Source: Chromera velia
Lineage: Eukaryota > Sar > Chromeraceae
Assembly (NCBI GenBank): GCA_018398765.1
Contig: JAHBMJ010005712.1
Coordinates: forward strand, 80,402 to 109,688
Direction of reading: 5' to 3'
DNA: 29,287 bases
Numbering within the stretch: position 1 is the first letter of the stretch; the number at the start of each line of letters is the position of its first letter. Under the pieces are notes generated by a model. It had not been told where the DNA came from. It did no database searches and was given only the letters and a program-made list of their open reading frames with translations. Both the position numbers and the translations under genes were made by a program. Positions 10,219-19,859 of this stretch are shown here, piece by piece.

Positions 10219-11122
10219 CTGTAAAAGAGGGACTACCAAGGAGTGGGGGAGCACTACTACCAGAGGGAGGAAACGTGCGGACGGAAAAAGAAGACCGCAT
10301 GCTCTCCTGATTCTGCATCATGTTCAATCAAATGGTTGGAAGGAGAAGGAAAACCAACCCATCACATGTGTACCCAGACACTTTTAGAGACAGACGGGCA
10401 ATCGATCGGTGGCTTGAGAGAGAGAAACGAATTCAATTTAAACAAGGAACCGAACCGACCAATCAGCCCATCTCTCTGCACACACCGCCTCCCCCCAACA
10501 TGCTGCCTACCACTTTTAAAGAATCCCCAATTGACTGCCCTCCCCCGACTCATTACTTCACTGCGAATAATTTCCTTCCCGTCATTCCCTCAATTTTTAC
10601 ACCCTCCCCACCCCAACCCCCGAACCCAAAAAATCAACCCCGACCGAGCCCATGCCGACCAATCCCTACCCTCCCTGACTGCAGACATAGGCAGGCGTGT
10701 GAGGCAAGCCATTCAGAAAGAGAGAAAGAAAGAATTCCCTCTCTCTGCCTGCCTGTCCGTGTGTGAACTTTCAAAACAACCGTTCAACCTGTAGTCCTAC
10801 AGTACAGCCGAAGAAAGCCAACACCCACCAAAAAAGAAAACACACACTCAAACACCCTCAGTAACACAGAGAAGAGAAGAGAAGAGAAACGAAGTGGAGA
10901 AAGAAGGAAAGCAAGAAAGACAGAAAAGGAGTACGACAGAGGCAACCTCACATTCACGCGCCCAAATGGGCATCGACCGACAGACGGCACGCAGGCACGC
11001 ACACGCACACACACATAGACACACACACGCACAGAAAGAAAGAAAGAGGGAAACAGAGAGAGAGCCTGACCGGCAACCGGCCAACGGCCTTCATGCCAGC
11101 GCAAACCGACAGACAAGAAAGG

Positions 11123-11156
<34 letters not shown>

Positions 11157-11409
11157 GAGAAGAGCTCCGGTGCATTCCCAAACGAATGCGCGCTGTCTCA
11201 GCACACAGACGTACACAATTATTATATAAAGCAATTCAGACAGGATCTGAGTTTTGTTTCCACGGACGTCCTTCCTTCCCCTCCCTTCCCTTTCTGTCCC
11301 ATTTTCCTCGCTTCATCCAATTTGTTGTTCTTCCTTTCCGCTAACCTCTCAGGACCCCCTTTTATCTGTATGCAAACCCAGACCTTCCTTCCACCCATCC
11401 CCCCTTTCC
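10219..11409. other. Intergenic spacer with CA repeats
   Basis: Low-complexity C-rich and A-rich sequence with impure CA runs (about 10990-11030) and a purer (CA)n at 11124-11152. No exon with local splice signals was seen. The left part lies downstream of the minus-strand gene ending at 11410 and must hold its 3' UTR. Confidence 0.45.
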
Positions 11410-12764
11410 TCAGTCCGACGTCACACTCGACGTCCCCGTCTCCTCCCCCTGCCCCTTGGAGCCCGCGGCAGCCTGAGCAGCTTCTCTCGTCATCTGCACC
11501 AGCAACTCCTGCAAAAAAGAAGAAACAAGAGAACAAACAAGGAAGCAAGGCGCGTTAAGCCTGCGAGACTCTTACATTCCGTCGCCGCACTTGCAGCGAC
11601 TTGCAGTCAGCAGAGTCCGCGTATTCAGGCCTTCTGCTCTCTTCCGCTCATTAAATTTTCTTGCACTCTTTGTCAAATTTGCCCTCTTTCTCTCTCAGTT
11701 TCGTCCGGCTGTGCGTCTGATTGCTTCCTTATCAGTTGGTCTCTCATCGTGCGTCGGCTAGTCCGTCCATCTCGTGCATCTGTCCGTCCGTCCGTCTGTG
11801 TGTCTGTTTCGTGTCTCTGTGACTGACCTTGATGTCCTTCCTGCTTTCTGCAGGTCTGGGAAAAGGAATTCGGAGCTTCAACTGCTCGTCTTCCTTCCGT
11901 CCGCATTTAACCGTCTGCAGTGCAGTGCAGTGCAGGGCCGCGGGCACAGGAACAGAGAGGAAAGAGAGAACAGCGACACAGAGTGGAGCAGAAAGCACGG
12001 AGAGAAAGTAGCGAGGAAAGAAAGAAGAGCAGAGGACAGGAGGAGGAAAGAAGATCTCTCTGTCATTCCTACCAATACCTCTCCCAGTCTTTCTTCTTTC
12101 CGCGCTTCACTCTCCAAAAGAGCGTCTCACGACAAGCACAAGGAGGACCCCCCCAAAACACTTCAGCTGGTTCAATCCTGTGACTACCTGACTGAGTGAC
12201 TGACTGACTGACTGACCATGCCGAGGCGATCAAGGTTCACGATTTCTGCGTGCTGTGCGGGGAATCCTGTCGCATGGAGGACCTGCATCCATCATCATCA
12301 CAGAGAGAAGGGAGGGAAGAGAGAGACAGAAGCACGAAAGAAGAAAGTGCATCAATCCACGACGGGAAAAGAGGACTAAGGAAGAAGGAGGAATTGAGAC
12401 CTAGACAGACTGTCAAATACGGACAAGTCAGGGGACAAGACTAGATTTCCCTCGAGCCGTCCTCTGACTGATCCGATCTTTCTTTCGGCCCTTTTTTCTT
12501 CTTTCTCACTGACTGGTGACAGCCGGGCAGAGAGAAAGGCTGACTGACGCACAGGCAGGCAGGCGGGTGAAAAAGAAACTGATACCCTCGGACTTTTCCA
12601 CAGATTTTCTAAAACATAATCAGAGGTACTCAAGGAGACTGCTGACAATGTTCTTGGTTGCGTCTGAATGATCCTCGTTCATGTGTGTCATCACGGGCTG
12701 TGCGAACTGCATGATGGGGTCTGGCGTTGCAGATGAGTACTCTTCCGCAGTGAACGATTCCGCT

Positions 12765-12813
<49 letters not shown>

Positions 12814-12819
12814 CACACG

Positions 12820-12877
<58 letters not shown>

Positions 12878-15800
12878 GGGCGGAAACGAAGAGGTGTCAA
12901 GTGAAGGGAATGCGAAAGCCACACAACGATTGAGATACCGTTCTGAGCATTGCAAAGCTGTGAAATGAAGTGGACCAGCCAGCAACGGAAAGGGACTCCT
13001 AAACAAACGAAAAAGAAAAAAAAAGAAAAGGAGACTCCCCCAAGGAAAAAGAAGAACGATCTGCCTTGCTTCCACATCAAAGACACGACCCAAAGAAGTC
13101 AAACAAGTCAAGACAGCCACTAAACAAAAGGGCACAGACAGACAGTACACTCCCTTACTGATCGTTCCAACGACTCACCTCGCGAACCCCCCGACGTATC
13201 TCACTGCCTCAATTTTCTCCATTTTGAACATCAAAAAATCACCTGCAGTTCGGCGAGCAGACAAATGGACAGGAAGGCAGGTGTAGAAGATAGAACACTG
13301 CAATGCGAGCCTAAAGTGGGTCGGTCTGAAAAAACGGTCGGCCCTGCAGGTAATACCGCTCATCCCTTCTGGGCGGGATCGGTCCCTTTTTATACCTCCT
13401 GTCTGCACTACCGCTTTCTTCCTGCGAGTCCCCCCCATCCCATGATTGTTCGCAGGAGATAGCGGGATGCACAAAGCAAAACCAAAAGCAGAGTATCCTC
13501 TTCCCTGATTTGACACAGCTACTCACCGAACTGCACCCAGAAATGCTTTGGGTGTCTGTCGCTGTAGAGAGCTTTGGCCTCCCCAGACTCCTCTTTCAGC
13601 AGTCTCTTCAGAGTGCCGATCAGAACCACACGACCGTCAGCGGAACCCTGCAGCCAACAAACGAAGGAAGGAAGCAGATGAAGCAGACGGAAGAAAAAAG
13701 GAAATTCCAGACAAGCAAGGAAGGAATGAAAGACCACAAAAGCGAAGCACGCTCTAAACAGAAGGAATGAGCACAAACAGCAGCCAACTTAAAGAGTTGA
13801 ACGCATGCAAAGGAAAGCTCTTCGGGACGTGCGAGAGAGGGGGGGGGGAAACGCAAAAAAAGGTGAAGGGGATGGCTTCTCCCTGAGATAGAAACTCTTC
13901 CCTTCTTCTTGACAACTGTTCGTTCGTTCATCGAACTAACCAGCCAACCAACTAACCTTAAAGCCACTTGCCGTCACAGTCAGAGCGACGTTGGGGTTTT
14001 TCAGAATGTCCTGCAGGCAGGCAGGAGAAGAGGAAGGAAGGGTTTGTGTGCCGTGTAGTGTTGTACTGAAGTGGGGAAGGAAGGAAGAAAGGAAGCATGG
14101 GGGGGCACGGAGAGGCAAAGAGGAAACGGACAGGAGGAGGAAAGAAAGGGGCAAAAAAAAAAGTTCAACTCAAGGGAAGCGAAGAAAGCCAAAAGGGCCG
14201 GGCGGACAGCTTCACATTGGAGACTGGGCTCGTCGATCCGAAAGAAAGAAGCACAGACAGGTAAACGAGACGGCACAAGCGGTTTAATTAGTTGGGGTCT
14301 TTTTGAACTCCTGGATGCAAACGAGCCCAATGTACACAGACACGCATACGTCGACGCACGGACCTGCGTATGAGAGCTCATGGTTGAAACGCAAAAAATG
14401 GGTTTGCCCTCCTCATCCAGTCCGAAGGCCACCACCCCCGCGCCCGGAAATCCTTCCAGGGAACTGGAGATCGTCGACAGGGTGCCGTATCTGCATCCTC
14501 ACCATCCATTACCGAGTACCCATACACACACCCACACACACTGACACACACGCACACACACACACAGAGACACACACACACAGAGACACACGAAGGGGGG
14601 GGGGGACGAAACATTGAGTGTCAACTTTGTTCTGTTATATCTCTGTGTGAAGGGGGAAGAGCACAAAAAGATGCACCACTTGTGTCTCGCCATCGCCATG
14701 TCCACTGTGAGAAATCTGCACTTAGAGACCAGATTGTTACCCAGCAGCCTGACTGACTGACCCTGTGGAGTACTCCACCAAGGACCGCGCGTCTTCAGCA
14801 GGGGAGAGTCTTGCTGCGTTGGCTTGGTGCTGCACAGTAGGGGCATTAGTGAAAAGGAAGGAGGTGACGAACGAGTCATAGAAAGCCCTCACCCACTCTT
14901 TCTGACAGACAGAAGAAAGCAAGGAAGGATGCAAGGGAGAAAAGAGAGGACAAAAGAAAAGAAAAACAAGCTGTGAGTTCCATGGTTTTTCTCGCAGCCA
15001 TCCGGCCAGAGGCCTGCCCGCAGAGAGGCTGACTGCCAAGATCAGGAATATGGAACGCCTCCCAAGGGAGCCGGGCTCAACACGAGGGAATTTGTTTCAG
15101 ACGACGCTGCCTCAACTATACACCACAGACAGACAGTCAGAAACCGTCAAGGCGCTTGGGTGCAGCCCACAAGACGACGCCCCCGAAGGATTGTCGCACA
15201 AGTGTGATCGTCCAACAAAAAAAAGAAGAAAAGGGAATCATATCTCTACTCCCTGAATCAAGTCTGCAGAGCGGGTAGAGGGAGGAGAAATCTAGACAGG
15301 GAGGGGAAGCACAGAGAAAGAAGAGAAGAGGGAAGGACAGTGGAAGAGAACAACATCGGGAAGCACAGAAAAAACGAGAGAGACGGAGATAGGGACCGGA
15401 CAGAACAGGCAGACCTCCTGAATTCGAGCTTGTAGAGCTGCTTCCTCGGGAGGGATCGTTTTTTGCTGCAAGCACATGAGGACAGGATTGTGGGGCTGTA
15501 GTCATGAATACGGACAGAGAGACTCCTTTCGAAGGAAACTGAGGGGGGTGAAGACAAAAGACAAGCGAAGGTCAGGGGGGCGGCTTTGGACTCGTTTTGC
15601 GTATTTGTCGGTTCCTTATTCAGTGAATTTGATTTCTTCTCTCCGTCTCGATCATGGACGGTCGTCCTTTCGAACGGAACAAACAGAGGTGCATACAGTT
15701 CTAAGCACCAAAACAATACAAATCTACCGCCCCCCCCATTCTTCTGTTCTTCCTCTCTCTACTCCGGAGCCGCAGGTTGAGCGTTGACACAAACATACAC

Positions 15801-16715
15801 ACAGACGCTGTGCACTGATGCACTGACCGCTGAATTGGGTACTGCGTGTCCCCCCCCTCCACCCTCTTCTTTCTTCTCCTCTTCCGTCTCCGTTGCAGTC
15901 TCTTGTGCAGCCGCCAATATGGTGGACCCCCCCACCCGTCTCCTCTTCGTACTGAACGCTGAATCGAATACTGTGTGCCCTCTCCCTCCCCTCTCTTCTT
16001 TCTTCTCCTCTTCCGTCTCCGTCTCTACTTTTGCCGTCTCCGGTGCAGCGTCCAATACGGAGACGGAGTGGCAGACGAGGGGAGGCGGGCAGGCAGAACC
16101 TTCAGTTCCCGAAGAGGTCAGTGACTCAGCAGAGGCACTCAACCCCCGCAGCTGTCTCTTTGGGCCCATCTCTGTCGGTCTGGCAGACGATTTCTTCCCT
16201 TTCTTGCTGCTGCCCGAAGTCGACGCACCGCGTCCTTTTCCCGTCTCCTCCCGTTTCCCTCTCCCTTTCCGTACCGCATCCACCACTCTTTTGATGGGCT
16301 CAACCAGCTTGAATCGCCCCGCTTGCATTCCGAGCCAACCCCGGCTTCTCTTATCAGAACAACCCCAAAGGCGAGTATCCCTTCCGGTTCTCTGCTGCAA
16401 CTCCCAAAGGGGGGTCGCTTGGCGGGGTTGTCTTCCTCCCATTCTCTTCAGCAAGTGCTTCTGTCTGGGCAGTCTCTGTCCTTTTCCCATGTATCCAAGA
16501 CTTGAAAAAGCCAACTGTTCCCCCACCTGCAGACAATAAGCAAGGACCATGAACATAAACAGAACGCAGAAGTGAAGAGGGGGGGAACCAAAAAGCGTTT
16601 CAAGACTCACCGAGAGTCTATCGTTGTCAAAAATTTCTCCTTCATCTGACGACGCGAAAAGCACAGCTGCACCGCCCCACACCAGCAATCTCAACAGCAG
16701 ACGGTTGGAAAGCAT
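11410..16715 (-). CDS. HugZ/HOZ-like split-barrel + DUF2470 protein, 12 exons
   Basis: Exons, in order of translation: 16715-16611, 16526-15828, 15465-15415, 14901-14762, 14490-14364, 14010-13957, 13647-13527, 13242-13179, 12764-12647, 12282-12217, 11914-11828, 11508-11410 (stop TGA). All phases match and give 576 residues. Residues 1-23 form a signal-peptide-like helix (MLSNRLLLRLLVWGGAAVLF). Residues 36-268 are a basic, then repetitive Glu/Lys insert with no known domain. Residues about 270-454 match the FMN-binding split barrel of the pyridoxamine-5'-phosphate-oxidase-like fold: GTLSTIS, the RHPKHFWVQFGDF region, and EAVRYVGGFAR. Residues about 473-548 match DUF2470: HMNEDHSDATK, NLDRLGM, LRIPFPRPAESRKDIKEL. 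In plants and cyanobacteria such proteins act in plastid heme/tetrapyrrole metabolism (HugZ-type heme breakdown, glutamyl-tRNA reductase binding). Secretory plus plastid import is likely. True PLP synthesis is unlikely, because DUF2470 marks the HugZ branch. The exon 2/3 and 9/10 donors are the least certain. Confidence 0.85.
12188..12216 (-). repeat. (GTCA)n run starting at a splice donor
   Basis: On the minus strand, exon 10 of the split-barrel gene ends at 12217 and the intron starts with GTCAGTCAGTCA-type repeats. The first unit is itself the donor. The tract is not a perfect repeat at its far end. Confidence 0.7.
12767..12878 (-). repeat. Compound (CT)n(GT)n microsatellite serving as acceptor tract
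   Basis: On the minus strand the intron ends (CGCT)n-(CT)n-(GT)n-GCAG, immediately before exon 9 at 12764. It replaces an ordinary polypyrimidine tract. A very similar compound array precedes the plus-strand candidate exon at 27901. Confidence 0.75.
14515..14600. repeat. (CA)n microsatellite in an intron
   Basis: An impure CA repeat ending in a G-run lies inside the intron between exons 4 and 5 of the minus-strand split-barrel gene (14491-14761). It is close to the acceptor, so on the coding strand it supplies GT-rich sequence upstream of ATGCAG. Confidence 0.7.
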
Positions 16716-17281
16716 TTTTGCACGTGCCTCACTAACTGTCACGATCAGGAGGCGATTTCAACTCGAGCCGCATGCAAGGAGACGAAACAACCGAAGGTCG
16801 TCAGCTTTAAAGCGGCTGAAGAAAATTTCAGGCAGCGTGGCGCAACCAGCGGAGTACCCTACTTCATGCCTTTGTAGCACGCTTCTGCGTCACTGTCACA
16901 TCTCCAAATTACTTGGCAGAGAGGAGGATTGGTGCGGTTGGGTCATGGTTGGGTCTCAAATGGTCTCAATTGTTAAAGTGAGTCTGATCCTGATGTCTGC
17001 ATGGGCCGCATATGGGCCGCGGCCCATCCGCGGCCTGGGCCGCGGCCATGCACATGCATGCAATATCCCGTCGGATCGACCAAAAGAAGCTTTCCGGGAC
17101 CACTTTTTTCCGGGGCCTGCCTTTGAAGAGGTTAGAACAGTCAGCCAAACAGTTGAGGTGCGCAGTAACCACATGATTCTCATGATTTTCATCGCAAAGA
17201 GTGTGTTTAGAGCGGAGGGGACCGCCAGTAAAGTGAGTGTTTGTCTTGATTGCGTGAAGAGAAGTGAGACATTGAGGGGGG
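16716..17281. promoter_or_regulatory. Candidate bidirectional promoter between the split-barrel and Derlin genes
   Basis: The two ATGs (16715 minus, 17282 plus) diverge across 566 bp. Within it, 17012-17027 is a perfect 16-bp palindrome (ATGGGCCGCGGCCCAT). It is followed by more GGCCGCGGCC sequence and by TGCATGCA at 17055-17062, 220 bp from the Derlin ATG. The combination of GC-rich palindromes plus GCATGC words repeats that of 3561-3660. No TATA box is obvious. Transcription start sites cannot be read from the sequence. Confidence 0.5.
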
Positions 17282-18904
17282 ATGCGCGGTCTGGTGCTTT
17301 GCGTGGTGGGGGTGTTGCTGGGATTGCTGGGGCACGATGGAGGAGTTGTGCACGCTGGGTCACTCAGTAAGACGAAGCCTGTGTCGAGACAGAGGCTCAG
17401 AGAGACACAGAGTCATAAGGATGTTGGTGACGTAGCACGGAGGGAGCGAAAGTCTTCAGAGACTGCAAGTGATGCTTTGAGCGTCTCCTCCTCTGCTGTC
17501 TCCCCGTCTCCGCTGTCTCTCTATGGAGGAGCGGCAGTAAGTCCCACCACGAGGAAAAAGAAGAAGACGGCACGTGAGTGGCAGGCATACTTTGATAAGA
17601 AACAAAAGCCCAAGGGACTCTATGGAGCCTTTATTCGTCCGGTCATGAGTCGGTATTACAGTGTTCCCCTTGTCACCCGTCTCTACCTGACTATGGCAGC
17701 TCTGCTGACGGCGTCACATCATATGGGGGCAGAGCCGGAGATGTTTGCATTGGAGAAGGGACGAGTTGTACGTGCCCTCGAGTTATGGCGTCCCTTTACA
17801 GCGCTCGCTTTCTATGGAAAGCTGTCTATGTCAATGGCGCTGAATCTATTTTCGTTGATTCAATACGGAAAGGGACTTGAGAAGAAAAACGGGTCTGCTG
17901 ACACGTTCATCTTCCTGGTCACCCAGGCCACACTTCTGTCTCTGTTCGGCTTTGCCCTACGGATGCCGTTCCTTGGCAACTGCTATGCGAGTGCAGTGCT
18001 ACTGGTCACAGCCATGATGGAGCCGATGGCACCGGCACAGACGGTCTTCGGTATCGGGATCAAAATGTGGCAGATTCCTTTCGCAACGATGATTGTGGAT
18101 GTGCTACAAGCACAGGAACTTAAAGCTGCAGTACCGCATCTGGTAGGAATCTGCACGGGATACATCTACCATTACCTCACCAAGGTCGGTTCGGGGCGGG
18201 TGATTTCGTGGCGTTCTACGCCGTTTTGTCTTTCTGACCCTCAAATGATTCGTTTGTGTTTGACTGTATTTTCTCAGTGCTTAAGGCTCTTTGTGGGCTT
18301 TTCACCTTCGTCTCCTCTCTGCACCTCCGATTCCCTTCGTCTCCTCTCTGCACCTCCGATTCCCTTCGTCTCCTCTCTGCACCACCGATTCCCTGTTTCT
18401 CTCTCTTTGGGCCTTTCTCTTGCTGGCGTCTCACTGCACGCGGACTTGTTTGAAGAAAAGAAGGGAGAAGAAGAAATCTGTGGTCTGTCTGTCTGTCTAT
18501 CATATAGTCTGTCTGTCTGTCATATAGTCTGTCTGTGTGTCTTTAGAAGAGTGCACGGATTGCGTCTGATTGTCTCTGGATTTGTGTGTGAACTTTCTTC
18601 CATGTCATCTGCCCTGCAGACAATTCCCGACAGAGGCGGTTGGAATGTTCTGGGTGCCCCCAAGTGGCTGAAGTGGCTGATGAACAAGGATGATGTCACA
18701 GGGGTGATCAAACAACAGCCGCAGAAAGGGGATCAAAAAGGGGGAGGCCAGGCAGGAAGCGGAAGCGGCGGGTCTTCCTCCTCTGGAGGGGGGGCGCGCA
18801 AGGGGGGGTCATCGTCGGCATCAACTACTGGGGGGGGGCAAGCGAAGAGGAAAAAGTACAATAAGAAAGGCGGTGGAGCAGGAGCGGCCTCCACGGGATC
18901 ATAG
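17282..18904 (+). CDS. Derlin-family protein with signal peptide (probable plastid-type sDer)
   Basis: Two exons, 17282-18184 and 18620-18904, give 395 residues; the intron runs GTCGGT to CTGCAG, phase 0. Residues 1-25 are a clear signal peptide (cleavage near VHA-GS). About 85 basic, Ser/Thr-rich residues follow, before the Derlin core. The core shows SVPLVTRLYLT (127-137), the family signature WRPFTALAFYG (169-179), MPFLGN (228-233) and GYIYHYL (293-299), with about five or six membrane segments between 127 and 299. The catalytic residues of active rhomboids are not expected and not evident. The tail is Gly/Ser/Lys-rich, with no recognisable p97-binding SHP box. ER Derlins normally start directly with the core and have no such presequence. 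A signal peptide plus transit-like stretch is known for Derlins of the symbiont-derived import machinery (SELMA) in complex plastids, which move preproteins across the second outermost membrane. That location is inferred. An internal GTAAGT at 17537 is judged coding. Confidence 0.8.
   Translation: MRGLVLCVVGVLLGLLGHDGGVVHAGSLSKTKPVSRQRLRETQSHKDVGDVARRERKSSETASDALSVSSSAVSPSPLSLYGGAAVSPTTRKKKKTAREWQAYFDKKQKPKGLYGAFIRPVMSRYYSVPLVTRLYLTMAALLTASHHMGAEPEMFALEKGRVVRALELWRPFTALAFYGKLSMSMALNLFSLIQYGKGLEKKNGSADTFIFLVTQATLLSLFGFALRMPFLGNCYASAVLLVTAMMEPMAPAQTVFGIGIKMWQIPFATMIVDVLQAQELKAAVPHLVGICTGYIYHYLTKVGSGRVISWRSTPFCLSDPQMIRLCLTVFSQCLRLFVGFSPSSPLCTSDSLRLLSAPPIPFVSSLHHRFPVSLSLGLSLAGVSLHADLFEEKKGEEEICGLSVCLSYSLSVCHIVCLCVFRRVHGLRLIVSGFVCELSSMSSALQTIPDRGGWNVLGAPKWLKWLMNKDDVTGVIKQQPQKGDQKGGGQAGSGSGGSSSSGGGARKGGSSSASTTGGGQAKRKKYNKKGGGAGAASTGS
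18307..18393 (+). repeat. 29-bp minisatellite, three units, in the Derlin intron
   Basis: Units start at 18307, 18336 and 18365 (TTCGTCTCCTCTCTGCAC...). The third differs by one base. They lie in the 435-bp intron (18185-18619), with GTCT runs nearer the acceptor at about 18482-18540. Three units total 87 bp, so the frame through the intron is preserved. Confidence 0.85.
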
Positions 18905-19340
18905 TCCGGTTATGCAAAAGTGGAACAAGAGCGTTTAGATCTAATAATTTATTTTCTGTATCATTTTCTTTGAAAAGAAGTGTCTTGAAGCTTTTAGTAG
19001 ATATTTGTATACATTTGTGAAACAAATAGAAACCGATAAAACATTTTGCAAAATAGGGTAAAGTTGGATGAAGTAAATTAGTGAAGGAAAATGAATCTAT
19101 TTTTTGTAGTTTCTTTTTTCCTTGAATTTAATGTTAAACACTATATAGCAGTGTGACTAACAGTATCATACTGCACACTATGTTCCACAGTGTATGTATG
19201 TGTAAAAATATATACATAAATATATAAAAAGTTAAGTAAATTGATGTTTTATCTTAATTTGTGGCTGGATTTTTGGTTGATTGATTAATCGATTGATTGA
19301 TTGAATTTCACTTAATTTAGGTTTTTCTTGTTGTATCTTT
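18905..19340. other. AT-rich spacer downstream of Derlin
   Basis: Very AT-rich, with no exon seen. It begins with the presumed 3' UTR of the Derlin gene. An imperfect inverted pair around 19138-19184 (ACTATATAGCAGT and its partner) is too degraded to call an element. Confidence 0.45.
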
Positions 19341-19352
19341 TTGTTGTTAGAG

Positions 19353-19595
19353 CCATGCAGCAGCGCGGGGCGCTCCCCAGCTACGGTTAGAGCTACGCTG
19401 ATCAAGATATCAGCGTCAGCTCAGAGAGCCAGCCAAGCTGCTGAGCTGGAGGAAAAGAGAGAGGCACTTCCAGAGAGCCCACTGCGGAATGTCAGCCGAA
19501 TCGCCAGAATTGACAAAGCACAAAAGTTTGTGTACGCCTCTATACTCCGTTCGTCCGTTCTGCGGCGCGCGATGCGCGCCCAGTCTCGCAATTAA
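19353..19595 (+). CDS. Coding-like island, unassigned short exon or relic
   Basis: A GC-richer block between two AT-rich stretches is open to TAA 19593-19595 in one frame and closed early in the other plus-strand frames. It is preceded by a T-rich tract ending TTGTTAG, a plausible acceptor. The peptide has about 80 residues, with an alpha-helical, basic C-terminal half (for example RIARIDKAQKFVYASILR). No family is recognised and there is no good ATG at its start. It could be a terminal exon of a gene whose other exons I cannot see, or a transposed fragment. It contains a strong hairpin at 19390-19422. Confidence 0.3.
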   Translation, partial: PCSSAGRSPATVRATLIKISASAQRASQAAELEEKREALPESPLRNVSRIARIDKAQKFVYASILRSSVLRRAMRAQSRN

Positions 19596-19632
19596 GTTAA
19601 TTAATTTAAGAGTCGGTTAATTATATAGAGCA

Positions 19633-19672
19633 TGCATGCAATAATACATTAAATTGCAATCGCATGCATGCA
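19633..19672 (+). promoter_or_regulatory. Paired TGCATGCA words upstream of the 19860 gene
   Basis: TGCATGCA occurs at 19633-19640 and 19665-19672, separated by an AT-rich 24-bp gap, about 190-230 bp upstream of ATG 19860. The position matches that of the single copy before Derlin (220 bp). Confidence 0.45.
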
Positions 19673-19859
19673 GTACTGAACACAAAATATGCAGCCAATT
19701 AACGGTCCAAGAAGGGTAACCAGTGTCTGTCAGAGGTGGAAAAGGTTTGAAGAAGAAACGAAAAAGAGGAGAGCTTTTATTCTTTCCTGGCTAAAGTGAG
19801 GTCACTGAGATGACAGAGAGTTTGTGAACTTTGCAAAATCGGTTCTGTGCAGAGAAGAG

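Noticed and set aside
12620..13150. 176-codon minus-strand frame as one exon
   Set aside because: It fuses real exon 9 of the split-barrel gene with its (GT)n/(CT)n acceptor tract; the coding part is only 12647-12764.
15784..16539. 251-codon plus-strand frame
   Set aside because: Antisense of exon 2 of the split-barrel gene, whose minus-strand frame connects in phase with eleven other exons.
16624..17370. 248-codon plus-strand frame overlapping the Derlin start
   Set aside because: It has no family match, starts without an ATG, and conflicts with the Derlin frame, which has a clear signal peptide and family motifs.
17537..17584. Possible 48-bp intron (GTAAGT...GGCAG) in Derlin exon 1
   Set aside because: It is shorter than any intron here, is in frame, and the encoded basic stretch suits the presequence; kept as coding.
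18307..18393. Three regular 29-bp repeats as a CRISPR array
   Set aside because: The units are directly adjacent with no spacers, lie in a eukaryotic intron, and no cas genes are present.
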